From: Chlorobium sp.
GTDB taxonomy: Bacteria > Bacteroidota > Chlorobiia > Chlorobiales > Chlorobiaceae
Direction: 5' to 3'
Assembly (NCBI GenBank): GCA_028277225.1
Contig: JANQHB010000004.1
Coordinates: 8,241-72,240, forward strand
DNA length: 64,000 bases
In this document: in pieces, positions 1 to 8,900 of the stretch
Layout: each line of letters starts with the position of its first letter
How positions within the stretch are numbered: position 1 is the first letter of the stretch
Program-made: the position numbers and the translations under genes
Notes under the pieces: generated by a model
Seen by the model: only the letters and a program-made list of their open reading frames with translations
What the model was told of the DNA's origin: nothing
The model's database searches: none

Positions 1-331
1 AACAGACTGACTGACGGATCTGGTCGTATACCCTCCCGGATGCAAACGCCGCAAATGTTCCCGCATAAGGTTTTTTCCCGGTTGCAGCCAGGCCGGCAGC
101 CATGGATATCATGTTCGCTTCGGCGATCCCGGACTGGAAAAACCTCGACGGAAATTCTTTTGCAAAATGATGCATATGCAGGGAACCGGTAAGGTCGGCG
201 CAGAGCGCAACGACGGAATCGTCTTTCCGGCCTGTCTCAAGCAGGGCCTCGCCAAACCCTTTCCGGGTAGCAAGAGAACTGCGGGATATATATTGCTCTT
301 TTTCTATAAGGGTATTTTGTTCCGCCATCAT
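1..331 (-). CDS. Transketolase, C-terminal subunit (partial)
   Basis: Translating the minus strand from the ATG at 331 gives about 110 residues that run off the left edge. They match the start of the pyrimidine-binding half of a split transketolase: GFGEALLE, then VVALCADLTGS, then FQSGIAEANMISMAAGLA, with the Glu of the GIAEAN motif that contacts the thiamine ring. In bacteria with split transketolases this subunit pairs with a separate N-terminal subunit to move two-carbon units in the pentose phosphate and Calvin pathways. The N-terminal partner would be expected upstream, but ksgA lies there instead, so it must be elsewhere or beyond the edge. A second ATG at 328 is an equally possible start. 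A pyruvate dehydrogenase E1-beta-like protein is a less likely reading. Confidence 0.82.
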   Translation of the reverse strand, partial: MMAEQNTLIEKEQYISRSSLATRKGFGEALLETGRKDDSVVALCADLTGSLHMHHFAKEFPSRFFQSGIAEANMISMAAGLAATGKKPYAGTFAAFASGRVYDQIRQSVC

Positions 332-360
332 ACACCAAGAATAACGTAAACCTGAATTGA

Positions 361-603
361 GCGTCCCGACTTGTCGAGATGCCCAATAAAAGTACGTTTA
401 TAAAATATAGTCTTTTATACTGCCCAAAAGACATGACTGTTCGTCACCTTTCCGGTTCTGGATAAAACCGTCAAAAAATCGCCTGTATTGAATTTCCCTA
501 TCCAGACAAATCGGGAACTGCCGACCCCGTGAAATCAGACCGGATATTTCACAGGGCCGCATCTGCTTCGTTACAGGGAACTTGCGTCCCGACGTGTCGG
601 GAT
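361..603. repeat. Two copies of a 20-bp palindromic motif
   Basis: Positions 361-380 and 584-603 carry the same 20-bp motif beginning GCGTCCCGAC, in the same orientation, with two mismatches. The core of the second copy (TCCCGACGTGTCGGGA) is a perfect palindrome; the first copy is an imperfect one. They bracket about 200 bp of DNA without a gene. This could be the remains of a small non-autonomous mobile element or a pair of operator or hairpin sites; no target duplication was identified. Confidence 0.4.
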
Positions 604-642
604 ACGGCGGCATTCCCTGAGCCTTGCATCTGCTGCATGCTC

Positions 643-663
643 GACAATCGCTCAATTTAGGTT
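643..663 (+). repeat. 21-bp direct repeat, copy 1
   Basis: The stretch starting GACAATCGCTCAATTTAGG is repeated without a mismatch at 46972-46992 in the same orientation. Identity ends abruptly on both sides. This copy ends 53 bases before the ksgA start codon. A 21-bp exact match is unlikely by chance in 64 kb, so it is probably part of a dispersed genomic repeat; the function is unknown. Confidence 0.55.
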
Positions 664-716
664 ACATTAAAAAAAGTGATTATCTCCTGCTGTCATCATG
701 ACGAAGGGCCGCTGAA

Positions 717-1508
717 ATGACAAAAGTCGAATATAAGCATACTGAAATAGCGGCAAAAAAAAAACTCGGTCAGAACTTCCTGACAGACCGCAACATCTGC
801 AGAAAAATTGCCCTTTCGGCAGGCATCGGTCCTGGAAAGAACGTTGTTGAGATCGGTCCCGGATTCGGCGCACTGACCGCTGCAATACTTCTTGCTGAAC
901 CGGGATCTTTCTCAGCAATTGAAAAAGATCCGGCACTTGCATCGTTCATTCGCAGGGAATACCCGTCGGTTGAGGTGATCGAAGATGATTTCCTGAAAGT
1001 CGACCTCGCTCTTCCCGCTCGTCATACTCCGCTCACGATCATGGGAAACATTCCCTACTCGATCACCTCCCCGATCCTTTTCAAACTGCTCGACAACAGA
1101 CGGCACATCGCTTCCGAAACACTCATGATGCAGTACGAAGTGGCACAACGCCTCGTTGCGACACCCGGAACGAAAGAATACGGGATACTGGCCGTGCAGC
1201 TGCAGACGTTTTGCAGAGTCTCCATCCTGTTCAAGGTAAGCAGAAAGGTTTTCAGACCTCAACCCGAGGTCGACAGCGCCGTGGTGCAGATCATCCCGAA
1301 AAAAACTCCGCTGGATAACGACGAAACAGGTTACCGGCACTTTGTCCGGACTGCTTTCTCGCAAAGAAGGAAAACACTCCTGAACAACCTCAAAAAACAT
1401 TACGATCTGTCGTCGGTAAACATGTTTGACCTGACACGGCGTGCAGAATCCCTCTCAATCGATGAATTCGAAACGCTTTTCAGGGAAATCGGACCTGAAA
1501 AACAATAA
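717..1508 (+). CDS. ksgA: 16S rRNA dimethyladenosine transferase
   Basis: RsmA/KsgA uses S-adenosylmethionine to dimethylate the two adjacent adenosines in the loop of helix 45 of 16S rRNA during 30S assembly. The 263-residue product has the family order: KKLGQNFLTD near residues 15-24, SAM motif I (VVEIGPGFGALT, about 43-54), the acidic residue of motif II (AIEKD), the catalytic NIPY at 111-114, and the C-terminal RRKTLLNNLK stretch. Length is normal for the family. The ATG at 717 is the only reasonable start, because an upstream ATG at 698 is followed at once by a stop in its frame. It lies alone between the transketolase fragment and prpE. Confidence 0.96.
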   Translation: MTKVEYKHTEIAAKKKLGQNFLTDRNICRKIALSAGIGPGKNVVEIGPGFGALTAAILLAEPGSFSAIEKDPALASFIRREYPSVEVIEDDFLKVDLALPARHTPLTIMGNIPYSITSPILFKLLDNRRHIASETLMMQYEVAQRLVATPGTKEYGILAVQLQTFCRVSILFKVSRKVFRPQPEVDSAVVQIIPKKTPLDNDETGYRHFVRTAFSQRRKTLLNNLKKHYDLSSVNMFDLTRRAESLSIDEFETLFREIGPEKQ

Positions 1509-1734
1509 TAGAACCATTCGAAATACAGACACCTGTAGAGGCCTTTTTTCCTGCAGGATCAGGAATGCGAGACTTTTTATTACGGTTTACGGCAGGGATT
1601 TCGTAAAATATTTTTTCACTCGGCCCGTTGAGAAGATATCAGTATCAGTTCTTTCCAACAGTACCGGGCAAGCAGGCACACCTTTTTCCGGCAGAAAACA
1701 GTAGCTGCCTTTTAACGCTAAACGTTACCGCACT

Positions 1735-3633
1735 ATGCAACACTCCTATGATACCTTTTACAGGGAATCGATAGAAAACCCCGACAAGTTCTGGGCGGAA
1801 GCCGCCGAAAAGCTGCATTGGTACACGAAATGGCACCATGTACTCGACGATGCCAACCCCCCTTTCTACCGATGGTTTGCCGGAGGCATCACCAACACCT
1901 GTTATAACGCACTTGACCGGCATGTTGACGAGGGCCGGGGAAACGATACGGCCGTCATATACGACAGTCCGGTAACAGGCGCCAAAGAACGGTATACGTA
2001 TCGCGATTTCCGTGACAAAGTAGCTCTTTTTGCCGGAGCCCTGCAATCGCGGGGCGTCAGAAAAGGCGACCGGGTCATCATCTACATGCCGATGATCCCG
2101 GAAGCTGTTGTCGCAATGCTCGCCTGCGCCAGAATAGGAGCGATCCATTCAGTCGTTTTCGGAGGATTCGCATCCCACGAGCTTGCCGTAAGGATTGACG
2201 ACTGCAAGCCCAAGGTGATCATCTCGGCTTCCTGCGGCATCGAACGGGACAAGGTCATCGATTACAAACGTCTGCTGGATATTGCTGTCGAACTTGCCCA
2301 TTTCAAGCCTGAAATCTGCATCATCCATCAGAGAGAACGCCTGAAAGCCCAACTGAACGAAGATCGTGACCTCACTTGGAAACAGGCCCTGCTCGGCGCG
2401 GAACCCGCCCCCTGCGTCCCTGTCGAGTCGTCCGATCCGCTCTATATCCTCTATACATCCGGAACGACCGGCAAGCCGAAAGGCGTTGTGCGGGATAACG
2501 GCGGACACATGGTTGCGCTCAAATGGAGCATGGAACACGTCTACGGGATCAAACCCGGTGAAACCTACTGGGCCGCAAGCGATATCGGCTGGGTTGTAGG
2601 ACACTCCTATATCGTTTACGGACCGCTTCTTAACGGCAACGCAACGATCATTTTCGAAGGCAAACCGGTTGGAACTCCCGATCCCGGTGTTTTCTGGAGG
2701 ATTATCGAGGAATACAACGTTTCGGTCTTCTTCACCGCTCCGACAGCGTTCAGGGCGATCAAAAAAGAAGACCCGAAAGGAACCTATATCAAAAAGCATG
2801 ATCTCTCCGGGTTCAGAACCCTGTTCCTTGCCGGTGAACGTGCCGATCCCGATACGGTCAAATGGGCTGAAGAACGTCTGAAAGTACCGGTTATCGACCA
2901 CTGGTGGCAAACTGAAACCGGCTGGGCAATCGCGGCAAACTGTCAGGGTATAGAGCCGGGAGAAATCAAACACGGCTCAGCTTCTAAAGCCGTTCCCGGC
3001 TACAATGTCAAAGTGGTCAACCAGGACGGAGAAACCCTGGAAGCAGGACAAATGGGCGATATTGTCATCGAGCATCCGCTTCCGCCGGGTACGATGCTGA
3101 CGCTCTGGAAAGCCGACAACCAGTTCATCGACAGCTACATGTCGAAATATCCGGGCAACTACCTCACCAGCGATGCAGGCTACATCGATGAAGACGGTTA
3201 CCTGTTCATCATGTCCCGTACCGACGACATTATCAACGTTGCCGGTCACCGTCTCTCCACAGGTGCCATCGAGGCCGAACTCTGTGCACATCCGGACGTG
3301 GCGGAAAGCGCCGTCATCGGTGCCGCCGATGACCTCAAAGGTGAAGTCCCTGTAGGCTTCCTTGTCCTCAAAGCAGGGGTAGACACCTCCCATTCCCAGA
3401 TCATCAAACACGTCATCGAGTATGTCAGGGAAAATATCGGACCGGTCGCATCCTTTAAAAAAGCGATCATCGTCGAAAGACTGCCGAAAACACGATCCGG
3501 TAAAATTCTGAGGGGAACCATGCGAAAAATCGCAAACGGCCAGGAATATTCCATGCCGGCAACGATCGACGATCCTGCAATTCTTGACGAGATCAAGGTT
3601 GCACTGCAGTCGATAGGGTACGCCCAGAAATAG
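1735..3633 (+). CDS. prpE: Propionyl-CoA synthetase (AMP-forming)
   Basis: An acyl-adenylate enzyme of 632 residues that would activate propionate to propionyl-CoA. The ATP-binding motif YTSGTTGKPKG is at residues 240-250, DHWWQTETGW lies in the middle, and the C-terminal PKTRSGK motif ends at the catalytic Lys near residue 590, the residue controlled by reversible acetylation in related synthetases. The N-terminal YRESIENPDKFW and the WASDIGWVVGHS stretch are typical of PrpE and acetyl-CoA synthetases. PrpE is preferred over acetyl-CoA synthetase because the next four genes carry propionyl-CoA on to succinyl-CoA. It leads the cluster, with a 128-bp repeat-containing gap before the epimerase. 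No Shine-Dalgarno sequence is visible before the ATG. Confidence 0.88.
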   Translation: MQHSYDTFYRESIENPDKFWAEAAEKLHWYTKWHHVLDDANPPFYRWFAGGITNTCYNALDRHVDEGRGNDTAVIYDSPVTGAKERYTYRDFRDKVALFAGALQSRGVRKGDRVIIYMPMIPEAVVAMLACARIGAIHSVVFGGFASHELAVRIDDCKPKVIISASCGIERDKVIDYKRLLDIAVELAHFKPEICIIHQRERLKAQLNEDRDLTWKQALLGAEPAPCVPVESSDPLYILYTSGTTGKPKGVVRDNGGHMVALKWSMEHVYGIKPGETYWAASDIGWVVGHSYIVYGPLLNGNATIIFEGKPVGTPDPGVFWRIIEEYNVSVFFTAPTAFRAIKKEDPKGTYIKKHDLSGFRTLFLAGERADPDTVKWAEERLKVPVIDHWWQTETGWAIAANCQGIEPGEIKHGSASKAVPGYNVKVVNQDGETLEAGQMGDIVIEHPLPPGTMLTLWKADNQFIDSYMSKYPGNYLTSDAGYIDEDGYLFIMSRTDDIINVAGHRLSTGAIEAELCAHPDVAESAVIGAADDLKGEVPVGFLVLKAGVDTSHSQIIKHVIEYVRENIGPVASFKKAIIVERLPKTRSGKILRGTMRKIANGQEYSMPATIDDPAILDEIKVALQSIGYAQK

Positions 3634-3754
3634 TCGGCAGTGGGCAGTTCACAGTCGACAGCAGGCAGTCATCAGCCGGGGCAAGCACTTTGCATGAAAA
3701 AAAATATTGAAATGCTTGTAATACTCAACAGTTAAACGACTCAACAAATCAACA
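3633..3754. repeat. Period-7 and period-8 degenerate tandem repeats
   Basis: Directly after the prpE stop codon, six 7-bp units (GTCGGCA, GTGGGCA, GTTCACA, GTCGACA, GCAGGCA, GTCATCA) fill 3633-3674. A second block at 3723-3754 has 8-bp units such as ACTCAACA and AATCAACA, the complement of the octamer family at 51167-51198. Both lie in the only long gap of the propionate cluster. Confidence 0.6.
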
Positions 3755-3761
3755 GCTGCTG

Positions 3762-4172
3762 ATGATCTCGAACATTGACCATATTGCCATTGCGGTAAAA
3801 AACCTCGAGGAATCGCTCGAACGATTCAGGACGCTGACCGGTGCCGCCGATGATCAGATCAGGATCGAGAAGGTATTGTCGGAAAAGGTCCGGGTTGCGT
3901 TCATTCAGATCGGCGGTTCGAAAATCGAACTTCTTGAACCGCTCGACGCGACGAGCCCGATTGCACGGTTCCTTGAAAAACGTGGAGAGGGCCTCCACCA
4001 TATCTCGCTGGAGACCGATGATCTCGACGCTGAAATCGGGAGAACCGCCAAAGAGAACCTGCTTCCGCTTTCCCCCCCTTCCGAGGGCGCGGGAAAGAAA
4101 AAAATCGTATTTTTCAACCCCAAAGACACAGGAAAGGTTCTTGTGGAGTTTGTCCAGAAGATTCATGATTGA
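3762..4172 (+). CDS. mce: Methylmalonyl-CoA epimerase
   Basis: A 136-residue protein of the vicinal oxygen chelate fold that would interconvert the (S) and (R) forms of methylmalonyl-CoA, linking the carboxylase product to the mutase. It shows HIAIAVKNLEES at the N-terminus (metal ligand His7), IELLEP in the middle, GEGLHHISLETDDL with the second His ligand, and a C-terminal LVEFVQ supplying the Glu ligand. Length is normal for the family. The downstream gene begins only 6 bases after the stop codon and the mutase follows it, which strongly supports this substrate over other glyoxalase-like roles. Confidence 0.92.
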   Translation: MISNIDHIAIAVKNLEESLERFRTLTGAADDQIRIEKVLSEKVRVAFIQIGGSKIELLEPLDATSPIARFLEKRGEGLHHISLETDDLDAEIGRTAKENLLPLSPPSEGAGKKKIVFFNPKDTGKVLVEFVQKIHD

Positions 4173-4178
4173 ATTACA

Positions 4179-5966
4179 GTGAAGCATTTTTTTCTCCCCT
4201 TCGAAAAACATGAGGATTTCAGCTATACGCCTGAGACAATCCGACATCTGAGCGCATTTGAGAGGTATAAGCTTTCATTTCACCCTGAACGCCCCAAATA
4301 TCTCGATTATCTTGACATTTTCGACAATGTCGAAACATGCTTTGATAGTGACGACCACGGTGCCTGTCTGATCCAGACGCACAGGGCTATGCTCGAAACC
4401 CCTAAAGGCGCCCTGAAAGTCATGCTGATCGGTCAGCAGTCAGCGCCCACATCCTGTTTTGAAGAACTTACCGGGCTGATGCAGGATTACGGACTGGCAA
4501 TGAAATGGAATCAGGGAATGCCGACCCCTGCGTCATATCAGCGTGCCCTTCAGGCGATCGAACTGGCAGAAAAAGAGAACAGGCTCATCATTACCATGAT
4601 CGACACTCCGGGCGCAGATCCTACTGAAGATGCGGAAGCAGGAGGCATAGCCTGGAAAATCGGCAAATGCATGCAGGCGCTGGCCGAAACCCCCGTTCCG
4701 ACAATATCGGTCATCCTCAACCGCGGATGCAGCGGAGGAGCAATCGCTCTGTCCGGTTGTGACAGGGTTCTTGCCATGGAGCATGCCACCTACCTTGTGA
4801 TTTCGCCGGAAGCATGCTCTTCGATCCTGTTCAGAACGAGAGCCAAAGCCGACCATGCTGCAGAAATATCAAGAATATCTGCGGCAGATGCCCAGAAGCA
4901 AGGCATCGTCGATACTCTTGTCAGCGAACCTGAAGGTCCTGCACACCGTTTTCCGGCTGCTGCCAAACAATCCCTGAAAACAGCGCTGGCAGATCACGCC
5001 ATGTCACTCAACTCGATCCCATCGGACGAAATATTCTCTGTAAGAACTGAACGCTGGAGCACAATCGGCCAATGGGATGAAATAGAAGAAAAAGATTTCG
5101 CCCGTTTTGAAAAAAACGTCTCCCGCTGTCTCGAAAAACCATCCGGTTACCAATTCATACAACGGCACAAAGGCTGCAGGAATCCGGTTGACGGAAAAAG
5201 AATATACGATCCGGTCTATTTCCCTCTTCTTGCAGATAACAACAATGTCTGTCCGGATTGCGGATTCCGCTATACCCGTCTGTCGGCCAGAGACTATATC
5301 CATCTGGTCCTCGACCGCCACTCGTTCCGCGAACATAACAATACCCGGTATCTGGTCGACCGGGACATACTCAACTTCCCTGACTATCAGGCAAAGCTGG
5401 AAAAAGCCCGTCTTGCAACAGGCATGGCATCGGCGTTCATCACTGGTGACGGTACTGTCTGTGGACATGACGTGGTATTCTGTGCAACCGATTTCGGTTT
5501 CCTCGGAGGCTCGTTCTGCATGGCAACTGGAGAAAAGGTCTGGCGTGCCGCCGAAACCGCACTGGACCGTCAATGCCCTCTTATTCTGCAGGCTGCCGGG
5601 GGTGGCGCACGCATGCACGAAGGATGCTCTTCGATGGTCAGCATACCCAAGATACACGTAGCCTTGTCCAGGGTGGAAAGAGCCTCCCTCCCGGTAATCA
5701 CCATAATAACTGATCCGACACTTGGAGGAGTAGCAATAGGCTTCGGCTCCCGCGGCATCCAGTTGTTCGAGTATAAAGCGGGAAACATCGGGTTCTCCGG
5801 GAAACGGGTGATCGAACAGTATACAGGAAAAACCACCTCCCCTGACTTTCAGACAACAAACTGGCTGAAAGAGCTGGGGCACGCAAAGCATATCGTAAGA
5901 CCCGAAAATCTTCAGAAAACAATTGCCGGAATTATCGAAAACGGCCATCAGCATCTCCTGCTGTAA
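4179..5966 (+). CDS. Fused AccA-AccD-like acyl-CoA carboxyltransferase
   Basis: A 595-residue protein starting at GTG. Residues 1 to about 290 resemble AccA, the alpha subunit of acetyl-CoA carboxylase carboxyltransferase: HPERPKYLDYLD, IDTPGADPTEDAEAGG and VISPEACSSILFR correspond to AccA landmarks. Residues from about 330 on resemble the beta subunit AccD: CPDCGFRYTRLSARDYI, then GGGARMHEG and GGVAIGFGSRG. Joined in alpha-beta order, they make a single-chain carboxyltransferase that would move CO2 from carboxybiotin to an acyl-CoA. The first CxxC of the usual four-Cys zinc ribbon of AccD is missing, leaving one CxxC and an isolated Cys. Context between epimerase and mutase suggests propionyl-CoA as the substrate. 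No biotin carboxylase or carrier is encoded in the window, so those would be shared with other loci. Confidence 0.8.
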   Translation: MKHFFLPFEKHEDFSYTPETIRHLSAFERYKLSFHPERPKYLDYLDIFDNVETCFDSDDHGACLIQTHRAMLETPKGALKVMLIGQQSAPTSCFEELTGLMQDYGLAMKWNQGMPTPASYQRALQAIELAEKENRLIITMIDTPGADPTEDAEAGGIAWKIGKCMQALAETPVPTISVILNRGCSGGAIALSGCDRVLAMEHATYLVISPEACSSILFRTRAKADHAAEISRISAADAQKQGIVDTLVSEPEGPAHRFPAAAKQSLKTALADHAMSLNSIPSDEIFSVRTERWSTIGQWDEIEEKDFARFEKNVSRCLEKPSGYQFIQRHKGCRNPVDGKRIYDPVYFPLLADNNNVCPDCGFRYTRLSARDYIHLVLDRHSFREHNNTRYLVDRDILNFPDYQAKLEKARLATGMASAFITGDGTVCGHDVVFCATDFGFLGGSFCMATGEKVWRAAETALDRQCPLILQAAGGGARMHEGCSSMVSIPKIHVALSRVERASLPVITIITDPTLGGVAIGFGSRGIQLFEYKAGNIGFSGKRVIEQYTGKTTSPDFQTTNWLKELGHAKHIVRPENLQKTIAGIIENGHQHLLL

Positions 5967-5998
5967 CAGGACTTTCTGCGGCCTTTGCACAATTTATC

Positions 5999-8900
5999 AT
6001 GAATACACAGGCACCCATGTTTGAAGAATTCAGCCCGGTAACCAGAGAAGAGTGGAAAGAGCAGGTCAAAAGAGAGCTCAAGAGTGTCGATTATGACTCG
6101 ATCGTCTGGGAAACACCGGACGGTTTCAGGCAGGAAGCATGGTACAGCCCCTCGAATCCATTGCCAGACGATTTTGCGTCTTATCGGCCTCACAACAATA
6201 ATTCATGGAATATCGGGATTGAAGTTGAGGCACGGGATCCGGATGAAGCTTCTGCAAACGCTCATCGTCACCTGATGAACGGCGCTGACTCCATCATTTT
6301 CAACCTCTCTTCACAAAAGGAACCTGATCCCCTTTTTCTCGAAGCTCTTTTGCGTGATATCGACTGTAACGCTGCCCGAGTCTCGTTTTCAGGCGCCGGT
6401 TCTGCAGAAAACCTGCTCTCCAATGCCGCTGCAATCGAGACTTTTCCGGCAAACCGGGGAGGGCTGACAGACAATCTCCTGGTATCGGACCATCTGCTGG
6501 ACCTGTCCGAACAGTTCCCGCGGTTTCATGTGCTGGGAATAGATGTTTTGCAGGCTGTCGGTGCAAACCTTACACCGGCTGAGCAAATAGCCCGCTCAAT
6601 TGCAGCATATGAAACGCTTGCAGAAAATCCCGCCGTCACCCGAAAAAACGCTCCGGTTTCCGGAACAACAATGGTGACCCTGACGTCAGGCAGGTCGTTC
6701 TTCATGGAAATAGCAAAAATCCGGGCGTTCCGCCATCTCTGGAAACTCGCTGTTTCCACTCTTGAAAACGAAAAAATGGCGGCTCTCGATCCCGAACTTG
6801 TCGTTCGCCTCGATCCGGGAGAACCATACCGTGACGACCCTGAAAGCTCCCTTGTCATTCTTGCCACACAGGCCGTCTCTGCCGTCCTTGGAGGATGCGA
6901 TACGCTCCTGATCCCCTCCTACAGCAAAGGCACCGCGTATGACCTGCAAACCGCCGAACGTCTTTGCCTCAACATACACCATATTCTCCGGTACGAAAGC
7001 ATGCTGGACAGTGTCATCGATCCGGCTGCAGGCTCTGCCTACATTGAGAACCTCACTCATGAACTGGTTTCGAAAGCATGCGCTATTCTCGGTAAAAACT
7101 ATTCCCCGGAGCAGACAAGCAGGATCAGAAGAGCTCCAATACGTTCTGCCGGTCAGGCCAGGACTCCTTCAGACGATCCTCAGGAGAAACAGCAAGAGAA
7201 ATTGACTCCTGAAGGAATCTCCGTTCAGAACCGTTACAGCAGCGACGATACCGCACATCTGGAACAACTCGGTTTCGCACCGGGCTTTCCGCCCTTCAAC
7301 GCCGGGCCATATACAACCATGTATACCCGGAGACCCTGGACCATACGTCAGTATGCCGGATTTTCAACCGCCGAACAATCAAACGAGTTTTACCGGCAGA
7401 ACCTTGCCGCAGGCCAGAAAGGGCTTTCGGTCGCCTTCGATCTGCCGACACACAGAGGGTACGACTCCGATCACCCGAGAGTCGTCGGGGATGTCGGCAA
7501 AGCGGGAGTCGCCATTGACAGCGTTGAAGACATGAAAGTTCTCTTTGACGGCATACCGCTCGACAGCATGTCTGTCTCGATGACCATGAACGGAGCGGTG
7601 CTTCCTGTTATGGCATTTTATATCGTTGCCGCAGAGGAACAGGGTGTGGCGCCGGAGAAGCTCAGCGGAACAATACAGAACGACATCCTCAAGGAGTTCA
7701 TGGTCCGCAACACCTTTATCTATCCTCCGGCATCATCAATGAGGATCATTGCCGATATTTTCCGCTACACTTCAGCCAACATGCCCAGGTTCAATTCTAT
7801 CAGCATCTCGGGCTATCACATGCAGGAAGCAGGAGCGACAGCGGACCTCGAACTCGCCTTTACATTAGCCGACGGGCTCGAATATATACGTACCGGTCTC
7901 GACGCAGGACTGAAGATCGATGATTTCGCCCCGCGTCTTTCCTTCTTCTGGGGGATCGGCATGAATTTTTTCACCGAAATCGCCAAACTGAGGGCTGCAC
8001 GGATGCTCTGGGCCAAAATTGTACGAAGCTTCAATCCAGGCAATATCAAATCCCTCATGCTGCGGTCGCATTGCCAGACTTCCGGCTGGAGCCTCACCGA
8101 ACAGGATCCGTTCAATAACGTGACACGTACCTGTGTCGAAGCTCTCGCGGCTGTCCAGGGACATACACAGTCACTGCACACCAATGCACTCGATGAAGCC
8201 ATTGCACTGCCGTCTGTTTTCTCGGCAGGGATCGCCCGAAACACGCAGCTCTATCTCCAGGAAAAAACCGATATCGTTCGCGCAATCGATCCCTGGGGAG
8301 GCTCATACTATGTCGAATCCCTGACAAACGAGCTTGCAGCCAAAGCCTGGAAGATCATCGAAGAGATTGAAGCAATGGGGGGTATGGTGCAAGCGATCGA
8401 ACAGGGGCTTCCCAAGCTCCGGATAGAAAAAGCTGCAACAGAAAAACAGGCCCGTATAGACAATCATGACGATATCATCGTCGGCATCAACCGCTTCAGG
8501 CAGGAATGTCCGTCAACGCTCGATACCCTGGAGGTTGACAACACGGAAGTACTCCGCCGGCAGATCGAAAAACTTGACCGGGTGAGGCAAAAACGAAGCG
8601 AGAATAAAACCCGCGAGGTGCTCCTGAACCTGAAAAACTCGGCGCGAACAGGAACAGGCAACCTGCTGGAACTGGCCATTACTGCAGCCAGGGAACGTGC
8701 CACACTCGGCGAAATTTCCGACGCTCTCGAAGAATCTTTCGGTCGGTATTGCTCAAGTGTCCAGCTCAACACCAACGTCTATCTTTCACACATGCACGAT
8801 AACCGGAAATTCAGGGAGGCACAGCTTCTTGCCGATTCATATGCTGAACAGGAGGGCAGACGGCCCAGGATTCTGGTTGCCAAAATTGGCCAGGACGGTC

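Larger units (their letters stand above)
332..716. other. Intergenic region with repeat elements, no gene
   Basis: This 385-base stretch separates the divergent transketolase and ksgA genes and should hold both promoters. The only long open frame (655 to 398, minus strand) has no recognisable domain and crosses the palindromic motifs described separately, so it is treated as non-coding. Two related 20-bp palindromic motifs and one copy of a 21-bp repeat shared with position 46972 are the visible structure. Confidence 0.5.

Noticed and set aside
398..655. 85-codon minus-strand open frame between the transketolase and ksgA genes
   Set aside because: No recognisable domain, it crosses one palindromic motif and overlaps the 21-bp repeat, and no ribosome-binding site is present.
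1530..1556. Weak hairpin after ksgA as terminator
   Set aside because: Only seven imperfect base pairs and the T run lies in the loop rather than after the stem.
2149..2973. Minus-strand open frame of 274 codons inside prpE
   Set aside because: Antisense shadow of a well-conserved gene in a GC-rich stretch; no domain.
5004..5990. Long minus-strand open frame of 328 codons
   Set aside because: It is the antisense shadow of the AccA-AccD-like gene, whose motifs are clear; the antisense product has no domain and odd composition.
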